Source of the DNA: Timema cristinae
Lineage: Eukaryota > Arthropoda > Insecta > Phasmatodea > Timematidae
Direction: 5' to 3'
DNA: 64,000 bases
Assembly (NCBI GenBank): GCA_039000515.1
Contig: JBCFYV010000012.1
Location: forward strand, 8,178,287-8,242,286
Below are positions 41,496 to 53,204 of this stretch, piece after piece. A program made the position numbers and the translations under genes. The notes under the pieces were generated by a model. The model ran no database searches. It saw only the letters and a program-made list of their open reading frames with translations, and was not told the origin of the DNA. Positions within the stretch are counted from its first letter, which is position 1. Each line of letters starts with the position of its first letter.

Positions 41496-41675
41496 CTGAA
41501 TAAATTAGATTTACTAAGGGAATTTATCTAAATTTTCCAGAGTTGGAGGTGGAAAACGATTTATGAAAATATCTTTCTGTGGTGTCAAATACCGACCTTC
41601 CCATAACCTGTTTATAAAATGGAAACTTAAAGAAGATCTGGTGCACATATTTATAAATCACACAGACTTGACACA

Positions 41676-41865
41676 TTTAGCACCGCGTCTTACTACCCGT
41701 TCGTTTTATCGCTTAAGTACTAATTTCGCTGACGGATTTAAAATTTGGAAATTTGAACCCGCATTTGCGTAGCAGAGAGTGAAAAAAATACCCCCAGCTC
41801 TAAGACAGCACTCTCTCAGTATACTAAACGGCAGGGGGTTCGAATACTGGTCCACTGGCTGCCAC
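41676..41865 (-). mobile_element. SINE copy, partial
   Basis: Opens with TTTAGCACCGCGTCTTACTA and CGCTTAAGTACTAATTTCGC, followed by GAACCCGCATTTGCGTAG. The head side is replaced by a different stretch that contains GGGGTTCGAATACTGG. Confidence 0.7.
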
Positions 41866-41959
41866 CTTCTTTGGTCAGTTAGGGGTCTCCAGCTCAAAGG
41901 ACTATATTTGACATAGGTTTGGTAACAACATAATTATTTTTATTTTGAAACAATGAAAA

Positions 41960-42070
41960 CTACTCTAAGGGGTTAAGGACAAGGAAGTGAACCCTGCATT
42001 TGCATGGAGAGTGAGGCTGGGAAGCACCTTACTGGAATCCAATCTCCCGGATAAACATAATGACACGGAG
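41960..42070 (-). mobile_element. SINE body fragment
   Basis: AAGGAAGTGAACCCTGCATT and TTGCATGGAGAGTGAGG match the SINE body. The flanks are unrelated. Confidence 0.5.
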
Positions 42071-42381
42071 CTAATATCGGGTTTCGAACCCCTGGGGTTT
42101 GGATCTCTGGTAATTAGTACCCACTTATACCCTCGCAATATATAGGACAGCCAGTGACGTAGTACGGTTCAAGGAGTAAAAAAAATGGCAATCACGTCTC
42201 TGTCAAGTGTGAGCAGTTTATCACTATCCTTTTCACTCAAAAGTTCCGTTGTCAATGATGGAGTATTCATTAATAATAGCTATGGATATTTGAAACTACC
42301 TATATGTTTTAATTTACATCCTGGTAGGTAGATATATTTTCACATCCAAACCCCCGATTAACGAACACTTCTAAATACTAG
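42071..42381. other. Short unassigned stretch
   Basis: No feature recognised. Confidence 0.4.
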
Positions 42382-44160
42382 GTGTTAGAACTGAAGTGTA
42401 CGGATTTTCGTGGAGGTAGAATGAAAATTCACAACATAACGCTATCTAAAGCGTCAGGCCCTCGATGCATAACAGCTAGTATGTTTATGACGGTAGATAC
42501 ACATGACTCTAGTCCATATTACTTCACCCTCCGCAATACACAAATTGTGCATGCGATATTGGGCTCGGCGAGTCAATCCACGCTGATCACTGAACATTGT
42601 GCAGAGATGCTGGGCGTAAAACGTAACTGCCTCAAATCCAGTAACGTTCAGGGGATATCATCATTTAAAGTGAAACTTGAGGGTGTTACTAAATTAAATA
42701 TTTCCACATGTGGTGGTATACCATTGGCACACGCTCACTCAGTTTTGATAATTGATAAAATAACCTCAAATATGCCGCAAACTCGCATCTCACCTGATGT
42801 AATGAAAAAACTAAAACTTTTGTTCTTGCTGACCCTACGTTTAATGAGAGTGGTTCTGTTCAAATGCTAATTGGTGCTGACCTCTTCGCTCAAACACTCA
42901 CTGGTGATCTCTATACCACTTGGAAAAGACATGCCTATAGCGATAGAAATTATATTTGCTTTGTAGTTATGGTAAGCGCTCCCTCTAGTGAAGATAACAA
43001 CCAGCCAGCTTCATATAATCTTATTACGTTATTATCAACCACTGACATCGACCTGCACAACTCACTTCAACAGTTCTGGAAATTAGAGGAACCACCCCTT
43101 TCAAGGTCGCTTACGCGAGGTGAGGAAATATGTGACAATCATTCCGCAAACGCACACTACGGACAGCACTGGTCGATATGTGCTTCAACTTCCATTCAAA
43201 GAACCTAGCCATCTCTTGGTGATTCATCATCTCTAGCAAAAAGGCGTCTTAATGACCTTGAAAATAAATTAAATTCTCAGCCTGCTCTCAAGAAATCCTA
43301 TGTTGAATTCATGGATGATTATAATAAATTTGGACACATAAAATTATTTACCAACACACTCCAAAATAATTCCCAACACTACTTTCTACCTCACCATGGT
43401 GAGGATAAAGAAACTCGTTCTACCACTAAGTTGCGTGTAGTATTTGACGCAAGTGTCAAAGCCACATCTGGCCTCTCATTAAATGATGTACTTCACTCGG
43501 GCCCGAAACTCCAAAATGATATTTGCGATATTTTTTTAAACTTCAGACGTCATAAAATTATTTTTAGTGCAGACATTCACCAAATGTACAGACAGATTAA
43601 AGTACATCTAGACGATCAAAATTATCTATTGATATTTTGGCGCGAAAATCCTAATTTGCCTCTCAACATGTACCAACTTACCACTGTCACATATGGTGTA
43701 ACTAGCTCCCCTTATTGCAATTAGGACTCTACATCAACTTGTTGAGGATGAAGGTCAGGTCTTTTCCAGCGCATCCCGAGTGCTACAACCCAAACATTTG
43801 TCGATGATATTATCACTGGCGCTGACAACTTAGAAGATACACTTTTCTTCAACAAGAGCTCACAGAGTTGTTAAGTAAAGGTGGGTTTTAATTGCGCAAA
43901 TGGTCCAGTAACTTACACCAGGTACTGATCGCTGTACCTCAGGAGCATCGTGAGACCCCACTTTACTTTCGCATCCTTGGACTCAAGTGAAAGCCTGACA
44001 TAGATGCATTTTCTTATAAGATTGATATAGTTCAACAAGTCCCGACTAAACGTTCAGTACTCTCCGCTGTAGCTCCAATTTACGACCCGTGTGGTTGGTT
44101 GACACCAGTAGTATTCTGGGCCAAATCATTGATGCAACTTCTATGGACACTTTAAACCTG
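42382..44160 (+). pseudogene. BEL/Pao retrotransposon pol relic
   Basis: Begins with a protease-like region (ILGSASQSTLITEHCAEMLG at 42550-42620, where the catalytic Asp is Gly). It continues with MLIGADLFAQTLTGDLYTTW, a linker, and then reverse transcriptase: YFLPHHG, TKLRVVFDASVKATSGLSLN, DVLHSGPKLQNDICDIFLNF, FSADIHQMYRQIKVHLDDQN, and LTTVTYGVTSSPY (43480-43720). Downstream pieces are frame-shifted up to about 44160. These blocks are diagnostic of BEL/Pao pol. No LTR, gag, RNase H or integrase was seen, so it is a fragment. At least four frame breaks make it non-functional. Confidence 0.9.
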
Positions 44161-45109
44161 ATAACTAAACAGTGACCCTTTATTCTCATATTTTGGCACT
44201 ATAAAATATTATATTCTCAAAGATAACAGTGAATTACAATTATTAAACCTGACTGATTTTATCTAAAACTATATTAAAAAAACCCACTCAAATTAGGGTT
44301 GATACACCTTAAAGAATATGTACGCTTAGTGAATTCTTAATATACCTAGATAAGCTTGCACCGGTTATATAAATTGCGAGAAAAGATTTAACAGATTTTG
44401 ACAAAGGAACTCTCATTTTAAACGTTAGGGATCAAGGATGTCGGGAAAAACAATAGTTTTCAATGAAACTCTTGACTTTTCCAGTTAATTTTCATCTTTT
44501 CATTCTTTGTTTATATCTCCATGGAAAACCTGATGGGTGGATGGTTTTTATTTATTAAAATAAGTGGTCTGAGGTCAGAGGTCCTGGCTACAGATTCAGA
44601 TGTCCCAGATTCAGCGGCTCCAGAAAAACTTTAAAAGTTGTTGGGTAGGGAGGGGGGGGGGGGCACACAGCATATCAAGAGAAAAAATTAATGGAACGGA
44701 AATCCACACGGGGTTTCTCGCTCTAGTGTTTAAAAATTGAGATAATTACTAAAAACTTATAGTATATGTGAAACGAAATAATATGCACTACCAAACCCAA
44801 GCATAAATTTACTATACCTATGTAAAACTTTTTTGAGTGGCCATTTTAAATTTTATAATTTCATTGTTAAAGAACTAATGTCCTCATTTGAATACTTGGA
44901 CCGATAATAAAGATAAATATTGGGTCCACAAGAGTCAACACTTCGTATTAAAACTTCGACTTCCAGTTAACATTTTATACATTTTATTAGGTGTTGCACA
45001 TCTTCATGTCATCGCATTGCTATTAAATTCCTCATTTATAAATTTTGACCAGTAAAAAATGTAAATATAGACTATGGAGTCTAAAATGGAGATAGATCAT
45101 TGTACAAAC
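44161..45109. other. AT-rich DNA, no gene seen
   Basis: Contains a G-run at 44650-44663. No coding relic recognised. Confidence 0.5.
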
Positions 45110-46997
45110 ATTTCTCCTAGGAGGTTTAAGGAAAAATAATACAAACTTTTTGAGGGACTTACTTATATTTAATTACTCTATGGCATTGGAGAATTATTGC
45201 CTTAAAACTTAAGTAGTATCTCTTTACAACTAAAGCTAAAATAATTGTATTAATATATTTGCCACTATCTCATAAACTGTTTGTTTTATAAAAATATATT
45301 TCATATAAACGTTTTTAATTTTTAATAGTACTACAATTTTACAATGATAAGTTATTTAGTAACTCAAATATTTGCGGAGATGCAGACATTTCCGCTTTTG
45401 TAATGAACCCTAAAAGTAATTTTTATGGGGAAATGAAAATAGCCATTTTATTTCTAATTTTAATAAACGCCTAATACGAATTTTAATCAAAATCGTTAGA
45501 GCCAATTTTGATAAAATCGATTTTTTCTCTTTTCACCCTTTATCACCTACTCTTAATTTTAAGTTTAAACAGACAGACGGCATTGCAAATACCACTTTTT
45601 AGGATTCGAGTGGTCATGAGACGTCGACATCCATCAACATTTCAGGTTAGGTTTTTTTTTACGATCGCAATACTTACCTTTTGTGATCGAAAAGTTAAAA
45701 AATATAAATATTTGTGTATAGCTTGAAAGTTATTGGTTTTATAAAAATAAGCTCAGAATAAATATTTGTATTATAAATAGATCTACATATTTGTAATAAG
45801 TATTTTCATATCTCAAATAGTTTCATAGTTATGATAAAAAATGATAATTTACGCGTCTTACTGGAGCTCTTAAAGTCATTTTTCGGAAATAATGAGAGAA
45901 GCCATATTGTTTGGAATATTTACAGAAGTTTAGAAATTAAATTCTCTTTTGCGCCCGGTCAGTCCGCTGGTGTACGGCCACAAGATCAGACTTTTTCTGC
46001 TCTGTGTGATGTCCATCCTTCTCTATTCCGCTCCCGTATTCTCCTATCTACCCAGATACAGATACAATCATTTCCGTACTGTATACCACCGGTTCCTTCG
46101 TCTGATCCTCGGGGCTCCGCCCCACGTCCCAAACCGCGTTCTCCTGACCATGTCAGGCCTCCCATCCCTGGACAGCCGTATCCGCGGGCTGGCGGTACGT
46201 TTTTTCACACGAGCGCAGGCCAGCTCCAACATGATCGTCAGGGGCATCGGCGATTACGACGCTCCTGGCCATCCCTACCGCCGAATCAGGGACGGCGTTG
46301 TGAATCCCTCGTCGACGTCGGCAGGTGACCTCGGAGTCGAATCTGGGGAGTCGTGACCCCCCTTCTAGTCGTGTGAGACTGGGAGGGGAGGTCAGATAGC
46401 GGGCGATGCCGGCCAGTGGGCCGAGTTAGGGGAGATTGGCAAATAAGTCTACCAAGCGGCCGACCAGGTCCTATGTGCCGTGGGGGGGAGTCCAACAAAC
46501 CCCCCTCGAAAAGTGAAATGCGCCCTATTTGGGGATAAACAAAGGGAAAAAACTTTTATTATTTCGCCATATTTTTATTTTCAAGAACCCCAAGGGGTTG
46601 GGAATTATTATTGTTTCGATTTTGTTGTTTAGTAATGTATATAGATGATAAGTATTAATAAATAAAAACCCTTATGAAAGAAAAGAAATTAAATTTAATC
46701 AAAATTGTTAGAGCTTGTTTTGAGAAAATCGACTTTTTCTCTTTTTGCCCATCATTAAACTATGCTTAATTTTAGGGTTAGATATCCAATTCTAAAAACC
46801 CCTCGGGGCAACCCTATGAATAACCCTAGATACCAAGTTTTGGCCAAATCGGTAAAATAGTTTAGGCTCTAGTTAGAGGTACAGACAGACGGGAACTCAA
46901 AAACCTTTTTCGGATTCGTCGGATTTATCAAAATCTTGAGTTCAATTTTTTTTTTACGGTCATAATACTTTCTATACCTGTAAGATAGCGAGAAAGT
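45110..46997. repeat. Non-coding repeat family X, copy 1, split by a LINE
   Basis: 45110-45943 and 46684-46997 together match 53205-54680. Shared blocks include TTAATTACTC, ACTTAAGTAGTAT, AATTTTTAATAGTACTACAA, AATCGTTAGAGCCAATTTTG, CCCCTCGGGGCAACC and a CAGACAGACGG block. Blocks such as AATCAAAATCGTTAGAGCC and the CAGACAGACGG/TCATCAAAATCTTGAG-type end occur twice inside each copy, so the unit is itself partly duplicated. No coding potential or terminal repeats were seen. Confidence 0.85.
45944..46683 (+). mobile_element. Jockey-type LINE 3' end inserted in repeat X
   Basis: A 12 bp duplication AGAAATTAAATT flanks the insert (45932-45943, 46684-46695). A frame at 45949-46356 codes the C-terminus of a Jockey-type reverse transcriptase: VYGHKIRLFLLCVMSILLYS, APVFSYL, RVLLTMSGLPSLDSRIRGLA, VRFFTRAQASSNMIVRGIGD. 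About 330 bases of 3' UTR with an AT-rich tail follow. It is a standard 5'-truncated insertion. The open frame is intact over its length but lacks the catalytic domains. Confidence 0.92.
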
Positions 46998-48255
46998 AAA
47001 AATAAAGATTCAAGCAGAATTTGTTATTTATTTTCGGCATATGTGTGAATCAAACTGTAGATACTGTGAAGAGTGTTACTTTCAAAACGTTCATCCAAGC
47101 TGATTAAATTATTGTTGACAACAGTCAAATATGAAGCGGCCTCAAACCTGGATTGACGTATAGCGGCCCAGTCGCCAAAACCCTCCTGACACACTGTTAT
47201 TATGTATTCACAAGTAGCGAGAGGTTTGGAACTGTTTCAAGACTTACCAGTATAGATGTTAAACACGCTCACACCAACTCTTATGTCCACCTGATTGATG
47301 TATCCATAGCAACTAAATGTTTTATATGACATTGTTAAAATGTGTTTTTTTTTTGTCAAATTTTTATTTATTATTGTGGTAGCCATATCAACTAGACCGG
47401 CCCCTTCTCCATCTCTTTTCTTGCCATCCCTTCTCTCTCAAAGTCTCTATTGGTATATTTATTAATTACTTTGTATATATTTGATTTTAGGATGTCATAC
47501 ATTCGTATGTTGATCTCTTTATGTTAAAGTATGTTACTAAAATTATCCACGCTTTGATTAAATTATTAGACTTTCGAGAATTAAGAACTTGTTAATCTGC
47601 TTCACACCCTGTATATTTCAAATCAATTTTCTAATAAACGACTAAAAAATTAACCTACACAACGATTTTTTGATACTCTACCCACCCACTGAGCCATCCT
47701 GACAAATATTCCCTATTTGGTTAGGCTATATTTTATTGACATATAAAAACAAATCAGAAACTCTGACATTCAAAACCACATCTTATGGACATAGCAATTA
47801 GAGAATAAACACCGACATTCTAAACTATGTCTAATGGACAAATATATCACAAAGACCCTATCAAAGATTACTGGATTAAGTTCTCATAGTCACAGACTTT
47901 ACTTCGTCTCCGGTGAGGAGGAGAGACCGACGCCTCAAACATCGTGATCACCGCTGGCTTAGTCCACTGGTCCTCGTTTAGCTTCTAGGATGTCCTCCAA
48001 TGAATCATTACAGTAGAATATAAAATGTGACACAATCATATTAGCATACTTTGATGCGCTCTGATTGGGAGCACGAGAGCAAGTTCCAACACGTACCCAC
48101 CAATTGGTCACACCGTGTGGTTTCGGACTCTAAAGACGAGTTGTCGCGTTTTCGCAAAGTTCTGCAACAAAGAAAAACATGTAATTAATATTGGTGGGGG
48201 AATCGAAAAGTATGTTGGGGAACCGAATAGGATTTTTAGAGTTACGTGCGGTGAC
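46998..48255. other. No gene recognised
   Basis: Mixed AT-rich DNA. A stretch at 47880-48050 is less AT-rich but has no open frame with recognisable content. Confidence 0.5.
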
Positions 48256-50210
48256 ACTATTCTATGGGGGGCTGGGTGAGAGCCTCCCAAACCACTGTTG
48301 TCACATCTCGCTTATCCGAGCAGAGCTTTGGGACGTCGATGGCACCCACCAGGGTTGATGAAGTAGTTCCCAAACCCCTGGATAAGAGGATTACGACCCA
48401 CAATAGGTGGCCTTGGTGCGAGGACCCACATCAAGTTCCTCGTCATGCACCACAGGGATCTGTCCTGCACGCACAGGCTCTCAATCTTGTCCTCCCAGAC
48501 ATGGTTCCGGTATTATCGGACCATCTCCCGAACCACATGGATTTTGCGGCTCCAGTAGGCCTTGTCTACCGGGTCCCTCGAGATTTACCAAGCCCAAGCC
48601 TTCCTAAGCCGATTTTTCTCCTGGACGTGCCTGAGGATATAATTGGGCAAAGAAGCCTTTGGTACCCTCTTAGGACGGTGCCTCGGCGTCGAAGCTTCGA
48701 GCGACACTTTGATGGCGGAAGTTATGAACTCCTCACGGCGATCGATTTTTGCTGCTGTCGAAAGGTCCCAACCTCTCTCTCAACACTTTCGTAAACCTGT
48801 CCCAGTCAGTGAGCTTTAGGTCAGGTTTTTTTTTTTGGGGGGGGGGGGGTCTATAAAGGACACCACGTGCCCCAGGTTCACAAGAACACCCCGTTGTGAT
48901 CCAAGTCTAGCTCAGCTAGAGACTTCAGCACTACCCGCCTTCTTATCCCTCTGGAGACAACGAAGTCTAAGACGTCCGGGAAACTAATGGGATTGAGAGG
49001 AAGTGGGTAGGTTGGGAGGGCTGTAAGCCATCAGGCCGTGTAGATCTATGACGTCGTGGAGCAATCCGCCACGAGCGCACATAATCCTAGAGCCCCATGA
49101 AGGGTGCTTGGCGTTGAACCACCACCGATTAAAACAAGTGTGGTACCTCGAAGCAACATCTCCATGTCAGCCCTCGTAGCCCGGTTGAACCGGCGGTAGG
49201 AAGGGAAGCAGATGGAAATGAGACGCACTGGGCCGGTGGAGGTCACCAGTTGGATAGCCGATGCTTCCATGTGTTGGAGGGGAGGAATTGAGATGACGTG
49301 ATGGTTAAGGCCCCTCCAGACCAGGACCACCGTCCCGCCCCTTCCCACATCCTCTGCTCGGTCACTCCGATGGCAGATGAACTCTGCTAACTAGAACTTC
49401 ATTGCGGAGGGCAAGTGGGTTTCTCCCAACAGCATTACATCGACACGATGCTTTGCCAAGGACCTTTCAAGCCAAGCCTTCTTCCACGCAACTCCATTGG
49501 AGTTCCAGAGTGCGACCGTGAGCTCCTTCAGCACTGGTGGTCCTCTATTCGGGTGCACTGCCATGAGAGACCAGGTAGAGGATGATATGCTCCATGACCA
49601 GGTGGACACGGTTACTCCTCGGAGACTCCTGGACCTTCCTAAAGAGACTCGATGAAAAATCCCATGGGTCCAGTCCCGGAATACCCTTGAGTAGCTCAAT
49701 GCAAATTTTGAGCTTTTCGGTATCAACCTCATGGGTAGGTATAGGAAACGGGTCGGGTGTTGGGGTGGCAGGAATTACAAGAGTTGGAGTTGGAAGTGGT
49801 AGGAAAGGTTTAGAAGGGTGCAAAGGGGTAGGGATAGAGGTGCGGGGTGCGGGAGTTGAGGGGGTTGGGATAGGGAGAGGAGCGGTCTTGGGCGGGCCCT
49901 CGACCGAAAGGGAAGAACCGGATGCCACCGGTTCAGGCAGGGTGGCTTTGGCAGGTGCCTTGGCCTGAGGTGGAGGGGTTGGTCTTCCTGACAGGACACT
50001 GGCGAAATATTGCACCAGTGGCTTTGGTGTTGGCAAAATGTGAAGCGAGGGATGACCTTTTTATACCAAGAGAACTGGCGTATTCGAGGAGGGTATCCAC
50101 CTGGACAAAAATAGGGAGGTGAGGTTACAAAATTCCACCGAATACAACTAGCACTTGTAGACAGCGCGGAGAACACAGAGAGGCAGCTCTGCTATTTCAT
50201 CGAAGTGAGG
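48256..50210 (-). pseudogene. Jockey-type LINE, ORF1 end, endonuclease and linker
   Basis: On the minus strand, ORF1 ends in a Pro-rich stretch and a helical tail (EKLKICIELLKGIPGLDPWD) at 50036-49545. ORF2 starts at the ATG at 49564 and overlaps the ORF1 stop by about 20 bases, as in many Jockey elements. It codes LKELTVALWNSNGVAWKKAW and RVDVMLLGETHL (catalytic Glu), breaks, and resumes with GRGGTVVLVWRGLNHHVISI and ADMEMLLRGTTLVLIGG. A frameshift disrupts the following Asp-Phe-Asn-Ala motif (49120). From 48780 to 48256 the linker before RT is recognisable in pieces (FITSAIKVSLEASTP, EKNRLRKAW). The RT itself is absent. The plus-strand frames at 48264-48794 and 49582-49968 are antisense shadows of this relic. 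Confidence 0.87.
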
Positions 50211-51770
50211 CCTGCGAGTAAGATATCGTTTTGCTGATCCTCCAGCAACAGTCAGCTAGGGTACTTTCCTCAAGTTTGGGCGTTTTCCGTCAACGTGAAT
50301 TCACCTTGAGTTAATATCTGCCACACATTATTAGATTATATTAGTTCTTGTATTAATCGTGATAATCATATGTGTCGTATTTTGAGTGTACGTGTTAAAC
50401 CAGACGTTTAACACTGTACAGTTTGATAACATCAATTTCCTTGTTATTTTATGCAAATCCTGTCCCATTTCCTCTAGCACCATCAATTATACCATTCACG
50501 TACCCGGTGCACCCTCTTATTTTATAACACCTTATAATATTATTTATCATTTTTTAAAACCTTTTTCTTGTGGGGTTGCAATCTGGAACCTTACTATCTC
50601 ACCGCTTTTAAAACCTTTCAATATATTTTTTTTAACTTCACGCCACATACAGACTCCATAATGGTGATTTCCCTTCTAAGGATGATGCAATTCCCCTTAT
50701 TACCACGTTCTTATAGAAATATCCCACAACTCTCAGAACTCATAGCATATAATTACCAAACCACCAATTACTCCACTCCACCTTCCCCCGTCTAAGTTTT
50801 TAAGGTTTTTCAATACATTATACAAATAAATTTTCACTCATGAACTCAGGATGTTATGTTTTAACCATTATATTTCCAGGCGAATACCAGTGCACTTCAC
50901 CTACTAATTACACACAAACTTAAATGCGTTCCAAAGCAACAAGCTTACCTTTAACTGAAAATCCTCCCAAGCCTTTTCTCCGACTAACTCCTATCACCAC
51001 ATCATCGTGCTCTCCAACCAGTCAACTCCCTTAGCAACCCTCATTATTTCTCTTCATAACCGTCCCACATCTCATCAGTTAACCTTCTCCATCCTCCTTA
51101 CGACATCCCTTGAATCAGATTCAGATAGGCATGATGACCTCTCTCTCTAATGATAACGTCATACAAAGCGCAGGTGTTTATCGGGTGACACCATCCCAAT
51201 AGACTCTATAAAATCTTAAAAAAATACTCCATTTCTTGCCAGCTTTTATATCCTTCGCTAAGCCTAAACATTTAACCATCTGAAACTTATCAGAGTCACG
51301 ACACATACACGGAGTCGTAGATTATTGATCCCCCATCTACCCTACAGAAAATTGTCTACCTTTCGATCCATTTAATGGATCCTTAACTGTGCTTTCTAAA
51401 CTATAGTATACTATTTTCTTGGGCAGTTAGACCACCCGAAGTCAACCTTAATCTCTATTATGACATATTTTTCATCCTTAAAAATAGTGGATACACTTTC
51501 CAAACCACCTCCATTACACCTTCTGAAGGAACTTCAAAACCCCTTAAAATAGGTTCAGACAAGATTAAATGCCTCTCTTGCTATATAATGTTGGCTGGCT
51601 ATATGGTATCAAAAGATTTCAGCAAATTTGTCAAACTTTGAAAATTACATCCTTTTTATTACATTTCACTTGCTAAACATTTAACCATCTTACACTTATC
51701 AGAATCAAGATAATCAAGTAATGCTATGCATCCTATGGTATTTAATAATCATACATTTATTGGAACATAT
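50211..51770. other. No gene recognised
   Basis: AT-rich with C-rich patches. A phrase near AAACATTTAACCATCTGAAA (51268) recurs in similar form at 51677, a small dispersed duplication. No coding content is supported. Confidence 0.5.
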
Positions 51771-52030
51771 AATACTTACTTTAGTGTTAAAAACAATTTT
51801 TCTTTTGGGGAAATGCATTCTCTGAAGTTCGAGTATTTATGGAGTAATGGTCCAACAGCTTTTAAAATATAATCAAATGTAGATTGTTTCATTCGAGTAT
51901 ATTCACAACATTTCTGGTCATCACTCCTTAGTTCTTCATAATTATGATCTGGTGAATTCCCCGTTGTCATTCCTTGATGAAAAATAGCTGTTCACCCATT
52001 CACGTTTCTTGTCCAACAAGATAACTTTTA
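51771..52030 (-). pseudogene. PIF/Harbinger-like transposase N-terminal exon
   Basis: The minus strand codes KKREWVNSYFSSRNDNGEF, a frameshift, then YEELRSDDQKCCEYTRMKQS, TFDYILKAVGPLL, FRECISPKEKLFLTL. The order WV...GEF...L..DD...F.RM...TFdyIL...R..I.p.EkL..TL is the N-terminal part of Harbinger transposases and HARBI1-like proteins. The coding stretch ends exactly at a good donor, CTAAAGTAAGTATT. The catalytic DDE part is not found in the window on this strand. It could be one exon of a HARBI1-like gene or a relic; the frameshift favours a relic. Confidence 0.7.
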
Positions 52031-52129
52031 ACACATTATTTTCCAAAAAGTAAAATCCAAACAACAGATCCATCGGTCTTGGTTAACACATTAAATGTTC
52101 TGAATATTCTGTAAGTACCTGTACCACTT

Positions 52130-52800
52130 TTTTTTGCACCCAATGTAACCACTCTGTCTTACGAACATTTTCTGACCTATTCATACGAATTTGTAAGAAT
52201 TATTTTTCCTACGAATTCATATTTAATGTAACCACTGCCTAAATACCTGGACCATATATGACAAAGTGTGAGAGTGATTCTTAGAGCAATAGAAACATTA
52301 GGCACATTATCTAGGAGTTTTTGTTGAAGTATGAAGAGAAGTACTTCTTGTGGTGATATTGACTTTGGAAGTTTTTGAGCTACTGCTATAAGCTCATAAC
52401 ACAGATCTTCAGCATCGGTATCTTTGTTTCCATAGTACATTAACAAGTTTCCAAAATTCTTAGAATCCTAAAGTGCATCTTTGGTAGATTTGTTCTTTAG
52501 ACTGTATATATCATAAAAAATCCAAATAATAACTATATTGTTGTAGCCCTTGGAATCTCTCTTTAATTGATTGTATGGATATGTCTAAAACAGCATATTA
52601 GAAACCTACTTTTAATATTTCTGATTTGTATCTTGTGGTGCATCTTCTTGAGCCTCATACATAAACTGCCGTTTATTTCTCTTATTTATAATTTGTTCTG
52701 TTTCAAAGTTTAGTGGTATCTCTAGTGGCGTAATACCCAGGCCCACAGGGCCTAAAATGCGGGTGTCGGGTGTCAATGGAGGCCCATGAAAGAGCACTTT
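52130..52800 (-). pseudogene. hAT-type transposase fragment (ZMYM/KIAA1586-like)
   Basis: A minus-strand frame (52446-52177) reads YYGNKDTDAEDLCYELIAVA, QKLPKSISPQEVLLFILQQK, LLDNVPNVSIALRITLTL, matching the start of the hAT C-terminal dimerisation region (VFPNV..ALRIFLTIPVTVAS). It stops being similar just before the VTVAS-ERSFSKLK block. Upstream, 52612-52720 has NKRNKRQFMYEAQEDAP, consistent with the linker before that region. No TIRs were identified. Confidence 0.65.
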
Positions 52801-53204
52801 TAACTACTGAAAATTTAGTGAAAATAATTTTAATCAAATAACTTGTGTCCTGATTATTGACAATATAGATAGTTGAATATTGTTTTCATAAAGTGTTGTA
52901 AATTATTGTTAAGCTATAACATTAATTTAATTATTTCAATAAGTTTTAAAAAGTGCAGATTTTTTTTATCTTCATGCAGTCAATCTGACTCACTAATGAC
53001 GTTTTACCAACACAAAACTGAAGAATTTTGTCAAAACTTTTTAAATAAAGAGAAAAGGTTTTGACGAAATTCCAGGAAAACCTTGACAGATATTTAAGAT
53101 CTGTTGATATTAGCATATGCAGAAAACTAAACTCTATGTTGCTACTGAAGAAATATTTGATTTACTTTTGCAAAAAAAAAATTCTATAAAAACTGTAAAA
53201 GTAT
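52801..53204. other. No gene recognised
   Basis: AT-rich. A 63-codon frame at 52873-53064 has no recognisable motif. Confidence 0.5.

Noticed and set aside
45831..46328. 165-codon plus-strand frame overlapping the Jockey-type LINE end
   Set aside because: It starts in repeat X and continues out of frame through the LINE; the LINE product is in the frame at 45949-46356.
48264..48794. 176-codon plus-strand frame
   Set aside because: The complementary strand reads as the pre-RT linker of the minus-strand Jockey-type LINE, so this is an antisense shadow.
49582..49968. Gly/Val-rich plus-strand frame
   Set aside because: Antisense of the Pro-rich ORF1 of the same LINE.
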